A stretch of DNA of 39,845 nucleotides, from NCBI GenBank assembly GCA_011523395.1, contig WTGW01000141.1, positions 1 to 39,845 of the forward strand. The letters run 5' to 3'. The position numbers and the translations under genes are program-made. This document shows, piece after piece, positions 28,656 to 37,635 of this stretch; within the stretch, counting starts at the first letter, position 1; the number at the start of each line of letters is the position of its first letter. This stretch comes from Acidimicrobiia bacterium (GTDB lineage: Bacteria > Actinomycetota > Acidimicrobiia > Spongiisociales > Spongiisociaceae). A model generated the notes under the pieces. The model was not told the origin of the DNA, ran no database searches, and was given only the letters and a program-made list of their open reading frames with translations.

Positions 28656-29471
28656 ATGACGGGCTGGAACCTTGGCGAGAGCTACGACTTCCACGGCCAG
28701 GCCGTTCGGTACGGGGTCATGGGCTCGGGCTCTCCGATGGTCCTTGTGCACGGCACGCCGTTTTCGTCTTACGTGTGGCATCGGATCGCCCCGTACCTGG
28801 TCGAGCGGTACGAGGTCTTCTTCTACGACCTGCTCGGCTACGGGCAGTCCGAGATGCGCGAGGGGCAGGACGTGTCACTCCCCGTGCAGAACGAGCTCCT
28901 CGCCGAGCTGCTGGTCCACTGGGGGCTCGACCGGCCGGACATCGTCGGCCACGATATCGGTGGGACGACGGCTCTGAGGACGCACCTGCTCAACGGACGC
29001 GAGTACCGGAACCTCGTACTGATCGATCCGGTCGCCCTGCGGCCTTGGTGCCAGGGGCTTGATCAGACGATCCGCGGCCACGAAGGCGCTTTCTCGAGCC
29101 TATCGGTGTCCATCCACACCGCGATCGTCTCGGCGTACATCCGCCAGGCGATCCGGCGAGCGATTCCTGACGACGAGCTTGCTCCGTACCTGGAACCGTG
29201 GCTGGGCGATGGGCAGGCCGCGTTCTATCGGCAGATGAGCCAGTGTGACATGCGGTTCACCGACGAGATCGAGGCGCACTACGCGGAGGTCCGCTGCCCT
29301 ACGTTCATCCTCTGGGGCGAAGAGGACGGATGGCTGCCCATCGAGCAGGGGCTCCGCTTGAAGGCGCTCATCCCGTCGGCCGAATTCCGCCCGGTGGCCG
29401 GCGCCGGCCACCTCGTCCAGGAGGACGCCCCCGAAGCGATCGTCGCGACGCTCCTCGGCGCCCTCCGGTGA
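28656..29471 (+). CDS. Alpha/beta hydrolase with Asp nucleophile (haloalkane dehalogenase/epoxide hydrolase-like)
   Basis: A 271-residue alpha/beta hydrolase. The nucleophile elbow reads VGHDIGG with Asp100 in place of Ser, as in haloalkane dehalogenases and epoxide hydrolases. The oxyanion loop is HGTPFSSYVW (33-42), the acid is in LWGEEDGWLP and the catalytic His in GAGHLVQEDAPE. An Asp nucleophile forms an alkyl-enzyme ester, which suits halide or epoxide opening, but the family cannot be narrowed further without knowing the halide-binding residues. ATG 28656 is supported by GGAGG six bases upstream; ATG 28650 is also possible. It follows the PLP enzyme after 163 bases and precedes the ABC importer operon. 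Confidence 0.87.
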   Translation: MTGWNLGESYDFHGQAVRYGVMGSGSPMVLVHGTPFSSYVWHRIAPYLVERYEVFFYDLLGYGQSEMREGQDVSLPVQNELLAELLVHWGLDRPDIVGHDIGGTTALRTHLLNGREYRNLVLIDPVALRPWCQGLDQTIRGHEGAFSSLSVSIHTAIVSAYIRQAIRRAIPDDELAPYLEPWLGDGQAAFYRQMSQCDMRFTDEIEAHYAEVRCPTFILWGEEDGWLPIEQGLRLKALIPSAEFRPVAGAGHLVQEDAPEAIVATLLGALR

Positions 29472-29622
29472 GGATCGGTGGTCCGCTCGTCCGATCCACT
29501 TGGAGCCGAGATTGTTATGGTTGGCAACAGTTACCGGTTATCGGCTTTGGCCCGGTCCCAGGTGTCCTTCGTCAGCCAGTTCTGAGGGAGATTGAGGTGG
29601 CAAACGGCAGCGAGACGACTTC

Positions 29623-30639
29623 ATGAGCCGGACGGGTCCAGCCGACCATGAGGTCTTGCTGCGGGTGGACCGGTTGAGCACCTGGTTCGCCAAGGACGAC
29701 CAGGTCATCAAGGCAGCGGACGAGGTCAGTTTCTCGATCAAGAAGGGCGAGATCGTGGGCCTGGTCGGGGAATCGGGTTCGGGGAAGACCGTCACCGCAC
29801 GGTCCATCGCCAGGCTGATATCGCCGCCCGGCAAGATCGTGGGTGGCCAGGTGTTTCTCGGCGGAACGAACCTCCTCGACCTCGATGAGGATGAGATGAA
29901 CGCCGTTCGTGGCGATCGGATCGGAATGCTTTTCCAAGAGCCGAGGGTGATGCTTGACCCCACTTGCCGGGTAGGTAACCAGGTTGGCGAGCCCCTCAGG
30001 ATCCACCAGGCGACATCGAAGCGGGACGCCTGGTCCACGGCGGTCGGTCTGCTCCGGGATGTCGAGATCCCGGATCCGGAGGAGCGAGCCCGGAGCTATG
30101 CCATCGATATCTCCGGAGGCATGGCCCAGAGGGTCATGATCGCCACGGCTCTTGCCGCCGAGCCCGATCTGCTCATCGCCGACGAGCCGACCACCGCTCT
30201 CGACGTGACGGTCCAGGCTCAGATCCTTCAGTTGTTACAGCAAGAGTGCCGAGAGCGCGGGATGGCGATGCTGCTCATCACGCACGACCTTGGAGTGGTC
30301 GCGGCGATCGCCGACCGGGTGCTGGTCATGTACGCAGGCCAACTCGTTGCCGAAGGAACGACCGAGGAGATACTGCGGGGGCCTTTGCATCCGTACACGT
30401 GTGCTCTGGTGGCATGTGCATCGCTTTCGACTGCGGACGGGGAACTGGTGACGATTCGCGCGAGCAGCGAGGATCTGGGCGAGGGATGTCGCTTCTACGA
30501 CCGGTGCGACCTGCACGGCCAGGTGGGCATCAGCGATCGATGCCGTGACGATATGCCATCGCTCGTGGAGTCTCAGGCGGGTCGGCGAACCAGATGTCAC
30601 GCGATAGAACTAGGCCTCCGTGAGGCGGCCGGTGTCTGA
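29623..30639 (+). CDS. Oligopeptide/nickel-type ABC importer ATPase, DppD/OppD-like
   Basis: A 338-residue ATP-binding subunit that powers the importer encoded in this cluster. Walker A is GESGSGKT, the signature ISGGMAQR, and Walker [13 protein letters not shown]. The C-terminal oligopeptide-transporter extension has the usual Cys cluster (GCRFYDRCD, then RCRDDMPSL and RCH). No good ribosome binding site precedes ATG 29623. The end overlaps the second ATPase gene by eight bases. Such paired ATPases import di/oligopeptides, opines, nickel or sugars; substrate is set by the lipoprotein further on. Confidence 0.92.
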   Translation: MSRTGPADHEVLLRVDRLSTWFAKDDQVIKAADEVSFSIKKGEIVGLVGESGSGKTVTARSIARLISPPGKIVGGQVFLGGTNLLDLDEDEMNAVRGDRIGMLFQEPRVMLDPTCRVGNQVGEPLRIHQATSKRDAWSTAVGLLRDVEIPDPEERARSYAIDISGGMAQRVMIATALAAEPDLLIADEPTTALDVTVQAQILQLLQQECRERGMAMLLITHDLGVVAAIADRVLVMYAGQLVAEGTTEEILRGPLHPYTCALVACASLSTADGELVTIRASSEDLGEGCRFYDRCDLHGQVGISDRCRDDMPSLVESQAGRRTRCHAIELGLREAAGV

Positions 30640-31663
30640 CGCACGCGACTCGTCGGCTTCCGAGCCCCTGCTCAGCCTCCGAGAGGTCGTCAAGACCTTC
30701 CGACATCGCAAGCAGCATATCTTCGACAAGCCGGCGTCGGTCCGTGCCGTTCGCGGTGTCACTTTCGATCTGGACCGGGGGGAGAGCCTCGGTCTGGTCG
30801 GTGAATCCGGTTGCGGAAAGAGCACTCTCGCACGATTGATCCTGGGTCTGCTCGCCCCTACCAGCGGAGTCGTCAAGCTGAACGGTCAGGACATCTCAGT
30901 CTTGGGTTCACGGGAGATGAAAGGTCTGCGCCGGCGAGCACAGATGGTCTTTCAAGACCCGCATTCCTCTCTCGATCCTCGGATGCGCCTGGGAACCAGC
31001 ATCGCAACAGCCTTGCGGCAGCATGGGGTCGGCACGCCCGATGAGCAGCAGGCCAGGGTCGTCGAGATCCTGGACAAGGTGGGGCTGAGCGCCGACTACG
31101 CGAACCGGTATCCGCATGAGTGCTCCGGTGGTCAGCTGCAGCGGGTGGGGATCTCTCGAGCCCTTGTCCTGGGTCCGGAGCTCATCGTATGCGACGAACC
31201 CACGTCCGCCCTCGATGTCTCGGTGCAAGCCCAGGTGCTCAACCTCCTCAACGGGCTCCGTGAAGACCTCGGGCTGACCTATGTGTTCATAAGCCACGAC
31301 CTGGACGTGGTGCGTCGCGTCTCGACCCGGATCGCAGTCATGTATCTCGGGGAGATCGTCGAGCTGACAACGACCGACGAGCTTTTCGAGAATCCGCTCC
31401 ACCCATACACCCAGGCTCTGATCAGTTCGATCCCGTCTCTCGAGCCGGGCGCATTCGCTCCCGTTCCGATGCGCGGGGAGATCCCGAGCCCACTTTCTCC
31501 ACCCTCGGGTTGCAGCTTCCACACCCGGTGTCCGCTGGCCGAGGCCAGGTGCATGGAGCAGTCACCGCCCTTGGAGGAGGCCGAGGCCGAGCACGGCACG
31601 GCTTGCTGGCGGTGGGAGCAGGCCAAGAAGAGTCTGTCAGCCGTCACCGTTAGAGATCGTTGA
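30632..31663 (+). CDS. Oligopeptide-type ABC importer ATPase, DppF/OppF-like
   Basis: The second ATPase of the importer, 343 residues. Walker A is GESGCGKST, the signature CSGGQLQR, and Walker B LIVCDEPTSALD. The C-terminal region has the family Cys motif (GCSFHTRCPLAEARC). GTG 30632 is preceded by GAGG with a six-base spacer, better than GTG 30620, and gives an eight-base overlap with the first ATPase gene, so translation is coupled. A promoter for the following lipoprotein gene lies downstream, so the ATPases may be made at lower levels than the binding protein. Confidence 0.92.
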   Translation: MSDARDSSASEPLLSLREVVKTFRHRKQHIFDKPASVRAVRGVTFDLDRGESLGLVGESGCGKSTLARLILGLLAPTSGVVKLNGQDISVLGSREMKGLRRRAQMVFQDPHSSLDPRMRLGTSIATALRQHGVGTPDEQQARVVEILDKVGLSADYANRYPHECSGGQLQRVGISRALVLGPELIVCDEPTSALDVSVQAQVLNLLNGLREDLGLTYVFISHDLDVVRRVSTRIAVMYLGEIVELTTTDELFENPLHPYTQALISSIPSLEPGAFAPVPMRGEIPSPLSPPSGCSFHTRCPLAEARCMEQSPPLEEAEAEHGTACWRWEQAKKSLSAVTVRDR

Positions 31664-31732
31664 TACCGCAGCGGCGGCCGATCCGGAGGGAAGTTTCCAA
31701 TCGGCGAGGCCCGAACCCTGGATCGTCGACAG

Positions 31733-31761
31733 TTGACAGTATTCTTATCTGACAATAGATT
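31733..31761 (+). promoter_or_regulatory. Promoter of the solute-binding protein gene with operator-like repeat
   Basis: TTGACA (31733-31738), a 17-base spacer and TAGATT (31756-31761) make a good -35/-10 pair about 50 bases before the lipoprotein ATG. An imperfect inverted repeat TTGACAG-N9-CTGACAA covers the spacer and both boxes nearly completely, so a repressor site here is plausible (one mismatch in seven positions). Confidence 0.6.
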
Positions 31762-31809
31762 TAGTTTCCCCGCATCCGGGGCGGCTCACCTGAGAGGAAA
31801 GGCTTAGTA

Positions 31810-33480
31810 ATGAAATATCGGATCAGATTGTTGGCGGCTTTGGCTGCCATGGCCCTGATAGCCGCCGCGTGCGGAGATACGGCTGACGAGGTAGAGGACG
31901 CAGCACCCGCCACGACAGCCACGACAGCCGCCCCCACGGACACGGCGCCCGCCACGACCGCTGCGCCGGAGGCTCCGGCAACGACCCAAGCTGACGACAG
32001 TGCCCCCGACACCACGGCTGCGCCGGCCGAGCCGGCCGAGCCGGCCGGAACGCTGGTAGTCACCGAGACGTTCGGTCCTAACGCAGGTTGGGGGATCGAG
32101 ACCGACGATGCCCTCCTGTTCACCAACTACGGAATCGCCGAGCCGTTGGTGGTCGTGGATTTCGACGGCAATCTCGTTCCCGGGCTGGCCACGTCCTGGG
32201 AGCGCCGCTCTGAACTCGAGTGGGCGTTCGAGATTCGCTCCGGGGTCACCTTCCATGATGGTTCGGACCTGACCGCGACGGCGGTGGCCGACGCTCTCAA
32301 CTACTTGCTCGACTCACCGACTCCTCCCCGTGGTCTGAGCAGGTCCATCGTCGCCACGGTGGCCGTCGAAGGCGACTCCACCGTGGTCATGACGACCAAC
32401 GGTCCCGACGCCGTGCTGCCACAGCGTCTGGTGAGCGGCAACAGCGCCATCCTCTCACCCTCTGCGTACCTTCCCGACCGGACGATCGACCCCTTCGCGG
32501 GGGGAACGGGCCCCTTCCTGCTGGTTGACATAGTTCCCGACCAGCTGATAAGGCTCGAAGCCAATCCGAATTACTGGGGCGAGGCGCCGAAGCTTGCCGG
32601 CTTTGAGGTCTTCTTCGTCCCGGACGGGCAGGTCAGGTCCGGGATGCTCCGGTCGGGCGAAGCCCAGATCATCGCCCAGGTCCCCATCACCGACCTGCCG
32701 TTGCTCGAGGGCGATCCGAACCTGGTCGTGTTGAAGACCCCGTTGCCACGGACGACCTCGGTCTATCTGAACAACATTGCCGGCCCGACCACGAACCAGA
32801 CCGTACGAGAAGCGATCAACTACGCGATCGATCGCGAATTGATCGCTGCCGCGGTGCTCGAGGGTTCCGATGATCCGGCCATCGGTCCGTTCCCGTTCTG
32901 GGAGGAATGGGCCGACCCGACCATCAGGGCGTTCCCTTACGAGCCCGACACAGCCAGAGCATTACTGGCCGAAGCCGGATACGGAGACGACAATCCGCTG
33001 AGGCTGCGTCTCTGGACCTACATCGAACGACCCCAGTTGTCCGACATCGCCGTGGCTATGCAGGCGATGCTCCGAGACGTCGGAATTAGCACCGAGTTGA
33101 CCATTACCGAGTACGGACCCTTGGAGGGCAGCGTCCTCGCCGGCGACTTCGACCTGTTCATACTGTCGCGGTCCCATCTGCTGGACGTGTACGACCCGAT
33201 CGGGTTCCTCGAGGCCGACTACGGGTGCGAAGGTGGCTACAACCTGAGCCACTTCTGCGATGCCGAGTTCGACGCCGCGCTCACCGCGGCTAGAGGCATG
33301 GACACGGCGGAGCGGTACGCGGTATACGGGGAGCTCTCCGGCGTCCTTCAAGATCGGGCGATCACCGGGTTCCTTACCCACCAGATCGCCATCGACGCGC
33401 ACAGCAGCAATGTGGTCGGATACCGGACCCACCCCATGGGCCACTACGTGATCACCACCGACGTCGCTGTGACCGGATGA
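31810..33480 (+). CDS. Solute-binding lipoprotein of the ABC importer (SBP_bac_5 type)
   Basis: A 556-residue extracytoplasmic binding protein. The signal peptide (MKYRIRLLAALAAMALI) ends in a lipobox AAAC with Cys21, so it is lipid-anchored. Residues 22-75 are a Thr/Ala/Pro-rich spacer, common in actinobacterial lipoproteins. The binding domain follows, with family features such as GLATSWE, FEIRSGVTFHDGSDLTA and EAINYAIDRELI. These bind peptides, opines, sugars or nickel; the ligand cannot be predicted. ATG 31810 has AAAGG seven bases upstream. It has its own promoter and is followed after 50 bases by a strong hairpin and then the permease genes. Confidence 0.93.
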   Translation: MKYRIRLLAALAAMALIAAACGDTADEVEDAAPATTATTAAPTDTAPATTAAPEAPATTQADDSAPDTTAAPAEPAEPAGTLVVTETFGPNAGWGIETDDALLFTNYGIAEPLVVVDFDGNLVPGLATSWERRSELEWAFEIRSGVTFHDGSDLTATAVADALNYLLDSPTPPRGLSRSIVATVAVEGDSTVVMTTNGPDAVLPQRLVSGNSAILSPSAYLPDRTIDPFAGGTGPFLLVDIVPDQLIRLEANPNYWGEAPKLAGFEVFFVPDGQVRSGMLRSGEAQIIAQVPITDLPLLEGDPNLVVLKTPLPRTTSVYLNNIAGPTTNQTVREAINYAIDRELIAAAVLEGSDDPAIGPFPFWEEWADPTIRAFPYEPDTARALLAEAGYGDDNPLRLRLWTYIERPQLSDIAVAMQAMLRDVGISTELTITEYGPLEGSVLAGDFDLFILSRSHLLDVYDPIGFLEADYGCEGGYNLSHFCDAEFDAALTAARGMDTAERYAVYGELSGVLQDRAITGFLTHQIAIDAHSSNVVGYRTHPMGHYVITTDVAVTG

Positions 33481-33529
33481 TCGAGACTCTATGAAACGAC
33501 GTACCAGGTGACCGGTTGGTACCGGATTC

Positions 33530-33560
33530 GGCGGAGAGGTTCCTGACGAACCTCTCCGCC
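33530..33560 (+). terminator. 12-base-pair hairpin between binding protein and permease genes
   Basis: GGCGGAGAGGTT (33530-33541), a 7-base loop and AACCTCTCCGCC (33549-33560) form a perfect 12-base-pair stem. It lies 50 bases after the lipoprotein stop and about 190 before the permease start. No T-run follows. It may end part of the transcription or protect the 3' end of the lipoprotein mRNA, giving more binding protein than permease. The rest of the 268-base gap shows nothing else. Confidence 0.7.
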
Positions 33561-33748
33561 CTCCGTATCGAAGAAGTGCCGGGTCCGCCATTGGCGCATC
33601 CCCGCGTTATCAGGGACAGTCCGGCTCGCGCTATGGCTCGCCGGCCAACTCCGCAGGGCCTGCAACGAAGCCATCGATTGTTACGAGTCGATCGGCGAGC
33701 CAGAACCATTCGGCGCCGATCTTGCGCTCGACCGGCGGGGGCATCACG

Positions 33749-34687
33749 ATGCTGACGTTCGCGCTGCGTCGCTTGGGCTTCGTCGCCGTTGTCCTCCTCG
33801 TAGTATCCATCTTCGCCTTCCTCGTGCCGTACGTGACCGGTCGTGATCCGGCTCGAGAGATTCTTCAGTCTCGCGTCGCCGAGCGGGCCCCGGACGAGGA
33901 GGTCCTCGATGCGATTCGTGAAGAGTTGGGTCTGAACGAGAGCCTGTTCGTCCAGTACCAGCGCTGGCTCGGCAGCGCCCTGGAAGGGGACCTCGGTTAC
34001 TCGATGGTGAGTAAGGAGCCGGTCGGCGAGCTGCTGGTCAACGCCCTCCAGATCACATTCCTGTTGACGACCGTCACGCTCACGTTCAGCCTTCTGGTGT
34101 CGTTGCCGATGGGGGCGCTCGCCGCGGCGCGGCGCGGGGGATGGTTGGACAACGCCATCGTCGCCGTTACGCAGACAGGCGTAGCCATACCGGAGTACTG
34201 GCTGGGGCCATTACTCATCCTCTTGTTTGCTCTCACCCTCGGGTTGGTACCGTCAGCGGGTCTCCGCGGCCCGGAGTACCTGGTTCTCCCGGCGTTGACC
34301 TTGGCCTTGCGGCCGATCGCCTACATCACTCGCATAAGCCGAGCCGCGATGCTCGACGTCCTTTCGTCTCCCTACATAACCGCCGCTCGAGCCCGGGGGC
34401 TCTCCTACGCGAAAACCGTCGTCAGGCATGGCATCCGCAACGCCTCTCTACCCGTCCTCTCCGTATTCGCTATGTGGTTCGCAGGCCTCCTCGGCGGGTC
34501 CGTTGTAGTCGAAGTGATCTTTGCCGTCCCCGGGATGGGACGGCTCATGTACGAAGGAGTTCTCAACTCGGACATCCCGCTCATCCAGGCAGGCCTGATG
34601 ACGATTGTGGCGCTGGCGGTGGTATTCAACGTGCTCGCCGACCTGCTGTACACAGTCATCGACCCCACGGTCAAGCTCCGGCGATGA
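33749..34687 (+). CDS. ABC importer permease, DppB/OppB-like
   Basis: The first permease, 312 residues, about six membrane helices. The N-terminal hydrophobic segment FALRRLGFVAVVLLVVSIFA precedes the standard large periplasmic loop (VTGRDPAREI to FVQYQRWLGSALEGDLG). The EAA-type coupling motif is ITAARARGLSYAKTVVRHGI (about residues 210-229). ATG 33749 gives the normal N-terminus; the frame opens earlier at 33722 with unsuitable sequence. The stop overlaps the second permease start (ATGA). Confidence 0.93.
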   Translation: MLTFALRRLGFVAVVLLVVSIFAFLVPYVTGRDPAREILQSRVAERAPDEEVLDAIREELGLNESLFVQYQRWLGSALEGDLGYSMVSKEPVGELLVNALQITFLLTTVTLTFSLLVSLPMGALAAARRGGWLDNAIVAVTQTGVAIPEYWLGPLLILLFALTLGLVPSAGLRGPEYLVLPALTLALRPIAYITRISRAAMLDVLSSPYITAARARGLSYAKTVVRHGIRNASLPVLSVFAMWFAGLLGGSVVVEVIFAVPGMGRLMYEGVLNSDIPLIQAGLMTIVALAVVFNVLADLLYTVIDPTVKLRR

Positions 34688-35625
34688 CGGCCCTAGAGAC
34701 CCCCCAAGCTGCGCCGCCAGGAACGAAGGAGAGCGGGGGCAATCGCAACATCTTCTCGATTGCCGCCATCTGGAGCCGGACTCCTTGGACCGGGAAGATC
34801 GGCTTGATCACGATCACGGTGATCATGTTGCTCGCTTTCGCCGCCCCGTGGATTGCCCCGTATGACCCGAATGAGATCGATCTGATCAACAGGCTCACCG
34901 GGCCGAGCGGGGCGCATTGGCTCGGAGTGGACAACTTCGGTCGCGACGTACTCAGCCGGCTGCTGTACGGCGGCCGGTTGGCCCTCTTCATCGCTGCAAT
35001 ATCGGTCGTGGTTTCGATCGTCGTGGGCACTCTGATCGGCGCGGCCAGCGGGCAGATCGGGGGATTCTTCGACGAGGCTGCGATGCGTTTCGTCGACCTC
35101 TCCCTCGGTTTCCCGACGTTCATCATCGCCCTGGTCATCGTTGCGATACTGGGACCCGGCTTCTTCAGTCTGATCCTCGCGCTGTCATTCCTGGGATGGA
35201 CTCCCTACGCGCGGCTCGTGCGAGGGCAGACGTTGAGCATCAACAGCCAACAGTTCATAGAGGCCGCTGAGGCACTCGGATGCTCGCGCTGGTTCATCAT
35301 CACCCGCCATATAGTTCCCCACACGATCAATCCGGTCCTCGCGATGGGGTTCTTGCGGTTCGGGCACATGCTGATACGCATCGGGGCTCTCTCCTACCTG
35401 GGTCTCGGTGTGCAGCCGCCGGATGCCGACTGGGGTGCGATGCTGCGCGAAGCCCAGCCGTACATGCAGAGGGAGCCATGGCTCATCATCTTCCCCGGCC
35501 TGGCCATCTTCATCTCGGCTCTGGCAGTGACCCTGGCCGGGCAAGGCCTGACCCACGCCTTCGATGCCCGAGCCGCCCACGCAACGATCTCAGCGAGCTT
35601 GGTTGCCGAGGAGCAAGCAAGGTGA
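34684..35625 (+). CDS. ABC importer permease, DppC/OppC-like
   Basis: The second permease, 313 residues, six helices. A polar N-terminus of ~37 residues leads to the first helix. The family block LTGPSGAHWLGVDNFGRDVL follows the periplasmic entry, and the coupling motif FIEAAEALGCSRWFIITRHI is in the cytoplasmic loop. ATG 34684 overlaps the preceding stop by four bases. The frame is open far upstream (to 34141), but that part only shadows the first permease. It completes the importer: two ATPases, binding protein, two permeases. Confidence 0.93.
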   Translation: MTALETPQAAPPGTKESGGNRNIFSIAAIWSRTPWTGKIGLITITVIMLLAFAAPWIAPYDPNEIDLINRLTGPSGAHWLGVDNFGRDVLSRLLYGGRLALFIAAISVVVSIVVGTLIGAASGQIGGFFDEAAMRFVDLSLGFPTFIIALVIVAILGPGFFSLILALSFLGWTPYARLVRGQTLSINSQQFIEAAEALGCSRWFIITRHIVPHTINPVLAMGFLRFGHMLIRIGALSYLGLGVQPPDADWGAMLREAQPYMQREPWLIIFPGLAIFISALAVTLAGQGLTHAFDARAAHATISASLVAEEQAR

Positions 35626-35636
35626 CAGGTTGTGGG

Positions 35637-35659
35637 AGAGGGGGCCGCTACGCCCCTCT
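35637..35659 (+). terminator. Probable terminator hairpin of the ABC importer operon
   Basis: AGAGGGG (35637-35643) and CCCCTCT (35653-35659) pair across a short loop 11 bases after the stop of the last permease gene. There is no T-run, as is common in high-GC bacteria. The remaining ~200 bases before the CDF gene hold nothing I recognise. Confidence 0.5.
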
Positions 35660-35861
35660 GAAGATGGCGCGAAACGGAGGGTCCCGCGCGGAAACACCGG
35701 ATAGAAGGGTGCTGAAGAGACGGGGATGTGCTGGCCCCCGATCCTTTGACCTGGGGTTTTATTGCTGAGTGTCGGGCCAACTGGACGTTTTTCAGTACCC
35801 TCCTAGACCACGGCGATGCGCGGGCGAACGCCGGTCGGTTCATCCTGATGCTCTCGGTCGT

Positions 35862-36764
35862 TTACCAGGAGGGTTCGGCGCACTCGACGTGGGTCTCGGG
35901 CTCCACCTGGAACGTGGCATGATCGATTCCATGGTTCAAGTCGAGTATCGCCTTGGCCTCGTCCAGAACCCTGTGAGCGTCGACGTCGGCTCCGGTCATC
36001 AAGTGGACCGTGGCGACTTCCATCTCGGAGGTCAGTGTCCACACATGCAGATCGTGCACGTCCGTCACTCCCTCGATCGCGCCCAGCTGGGCGGCGATCG
36101 TCTCCAGGTCCGCATCCTTGGGGGCCAACTGGGCCAGTATCCGTAGAGCCTTCCACCCGAGCCGGATTGCCCGCGGCACGATAAAGAGCCCGACCAGCGC
36201 GCCCACCGCGGCATCGATGATGAGCAGTCCGGCCACCTGGATGGCAAGGGCGGCGACCAGGACGGCGATCGAGCCGAGCAGGTCGGCAAGCACCTCCAGG
36301 TAGGCCCCTTCGACGTTGAGCGACTCCTTGGCGCCGGTGCGAAGCAGGCGCCAGCTGATCAGGTTCACCACCAACCCGAGGGAGCCTACGACGAGCATGG
36401 TGACCGGGAGGACCTCGGGCGGAGCCCGTAACCTCCCGAACGCTTCGTAGAGGACATACCCGCCGACGCCGAGCAGCAATACTGCGTTAGCCAGCGCTGC
36501 GAATATCTCCACGCGGTACAGACCGTAGGTGTGACGTAACTTGTCGGCCGGCCGGCGCGCGGCAATACGCGCCGCCAGAGCCATGCCGAGTCCCAGAGCA
36601 TCGGTTGCCATGTGTCCGGCATCTGACAGGAGGGCCAGGGATCCGCTGAGGATTGCGCCCACGAACTCAACCACCATGAACACGCCCACCAACCCGAAGG
36701 AGATCGCCAAGGCGCGAACCTGGGTGTCGCGCCCTGCGCGCGCGTGATCGTGAGCCTCACTCAC
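35862..36764 (-). CDS. CDF-family metal exporter (CzcD/ZitB-like)
   Basis: A 300-residue cation diffusion facilitator for Zn2+/Cd2+/Co2+ efflux. Six membrane helices (about residues 17-205) and a cytoplasmic ferredoxin-like domain (about 215-290) with DVHDLHVWTLTSEMEVATVH, the typical dimer/metal-site strand. The helix 2 site is normal (His51-x3-Asp55, HMATD). In helix 5 the usual His is Glu157 (EVLAD, with Asp161 kept), a variant I believe also occurs in other actinobacteria. It lacks the long His tail of the CDF protein at 10365-11627. GTG 36764 is supported by GAGGG seven bases upstream; the frame runs on to 36854 without family features. Confidence 0.9.
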   Translation of the reverse strand: MSEAHDHARAGRDTQVRALAISFGLVGVFMVVEFVGAILSGSLALLSDAGHMATDALGLGMALAARIAARRPADKLRHTYGLYRVEIFAALANAVLLLGVGGYVLYEAFGRLRAPPEVLPVTMLVVGSLGLVVNLISWRLLRTGAKESLNVEGAYLEVLADLLGSIAVLVAALAIQVAGLLIIDAAVGALVGLFIVPRAIRLGWKALRILAQLAPKDADLETIAAQLGAIEGVTDVHDLHVWTLTSEMEVATVHLMTGADVDAHRVLDEAKAILDLNHGIDHATFQVEPETHVECAEPSW

Positions 36765-37180
36765 CGTGACACCCTCGGTCCTGAGGAAACGATGAGGAGC
36801 CCAACCGGACGAGCGCGTCCGATCCAAAGGTGGTCTTGCTGCTGACGGGATCACCTTCTGGCGTGCGTTGTGGTCGCGACCGCGAGTGGAGTATTTGCTA
36901 CAAACTCCGATCGCGATCAGCGACTGGCAGGTTACTACGCCAGAGTTCTACCGGTGCGATCTCCAGAGGAGGCCGGCATGAGGAGGGGGTGCCACCCCCC
37001 GCCGGAGCACGCGGAGCCACGCGGTCGCTGAGCATCTCCGCCCCTTGCGGCAGCGCGCGGTCGGGAAAGGAGCCGGAAAGATGGTCGCCGGGTTGCTGAT
37101 CCGAGTTGGTCCGGAACCGACTCCGCCGCGTGCTATCCCCGCGAGTGCCCCGGTGATCGTTTATTGAGAGTAGGGATCGC
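36765..37180. other. Non-coding stretch between CDF exporter and DUF1761 genes
   Basis: I find no gene with a plausible start, tRNA or known RNA here. A short GC hairpin (GGGGGTG and CACCCCC) lies at 36985-36999. The bases just upstream of the CDF gene (36780-36860) should hold its promoter, but no clear -35/-10 pair is visible. Confidence 0.35.
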
Positions 37181-37198
37181 CCGAGCACCGGTGCTCGG
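37181..37198 (-). terminator. Perfect 18-base palindrome after the DUF1761 gene
   Basis: CCGAGCACCGGTGCTCGG is a perfect palindrome 26 bases beyond the stop of the minus-strand DUF1761 gene. Its position suggests a transcription end signal, though a perfect palindrome without loop or T-run could equally be a protein-binding site. Confidence 0.4.
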
Positions 37199-37224
37199 CC
37201 CGGAGGGTCAAGGACCCGGCTTGA

Positions 37225-37635
37225 TCATGCCCACACAGTGACTATTACGGCCATTGCGGTGTGGCCGATGATGCCGATTCCACCGTTGGCGCGGACGATC
37301 CACCGTCCCCGGCCTTCGTAGATGGCGTTGACCATGGCTTGGAGCGCTACGAATGCGAATCCGGTCAGGAGGCCCAGCACTAGTCCTTCACCGAAGGTGG
37401 CGGCGCCTGTGCCCCGGGCGATCATGGCCAGGACGGTCGCCATCACGAGATAGGCGACGAAGGTGAGGACGAAGAAGATGGGCTTGGGTCCGTCGGAGGA
37501 CGAAGGGTCGACCCCGGCTGCTTCCATCCACTTCGTGCCCATGACCTTCGGTTGGTACCAGATGGCGGCCAGGCCGAAGAACGCTATGGCCGCGACGATG
37601 ATCGCAAGCCAGTTCAGTCCGCTGAGTGAGAGCAC
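37225..37635 (-). CDS. DUF1761-family membrane protein (intact copy)
   Basis: This 136-residue protein has four hydrophobic segments (about residues 8-24, 50-68, 80-98 and 112-134). It carries the family features WLAIIVAAIAFFGLAAIWY, then YQPKVMGTKWMEAAG near the first loop and a C-terminal RANGGIGIIGHTAMAVIV. DUF1761 proteins are small inner-membrane proteins of unknown function. The GTG at 37635 has GGAGG only three bases upstream, which is close but acceptable. Two decayed relatives lie at 3093-3197 and 7596-8004. The gene is alone, divergent from pyruvate kinase. Confidence 0.85.
   Translation of the reverse strand: MLSLSGLNWLAIIVAAIAFFGLAAIWYQPKVMGTKWMEAAGVDPSSSDGPKPIFFVLTFVAYLVMATVLAMIARGTGAATFGEGLVLGLLTGFAFVALQAMVNAIYEGRGRWIVRANGGIGIIGHTAMAVIVTVWA

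Noticed and set aside
34141-34683. Upstream extension of the second permease
   Set aside because: The translation before ATG 34684 is basic, unlike any permease, and overlaps the first permease gene; the ATGA overlap marks the real start.
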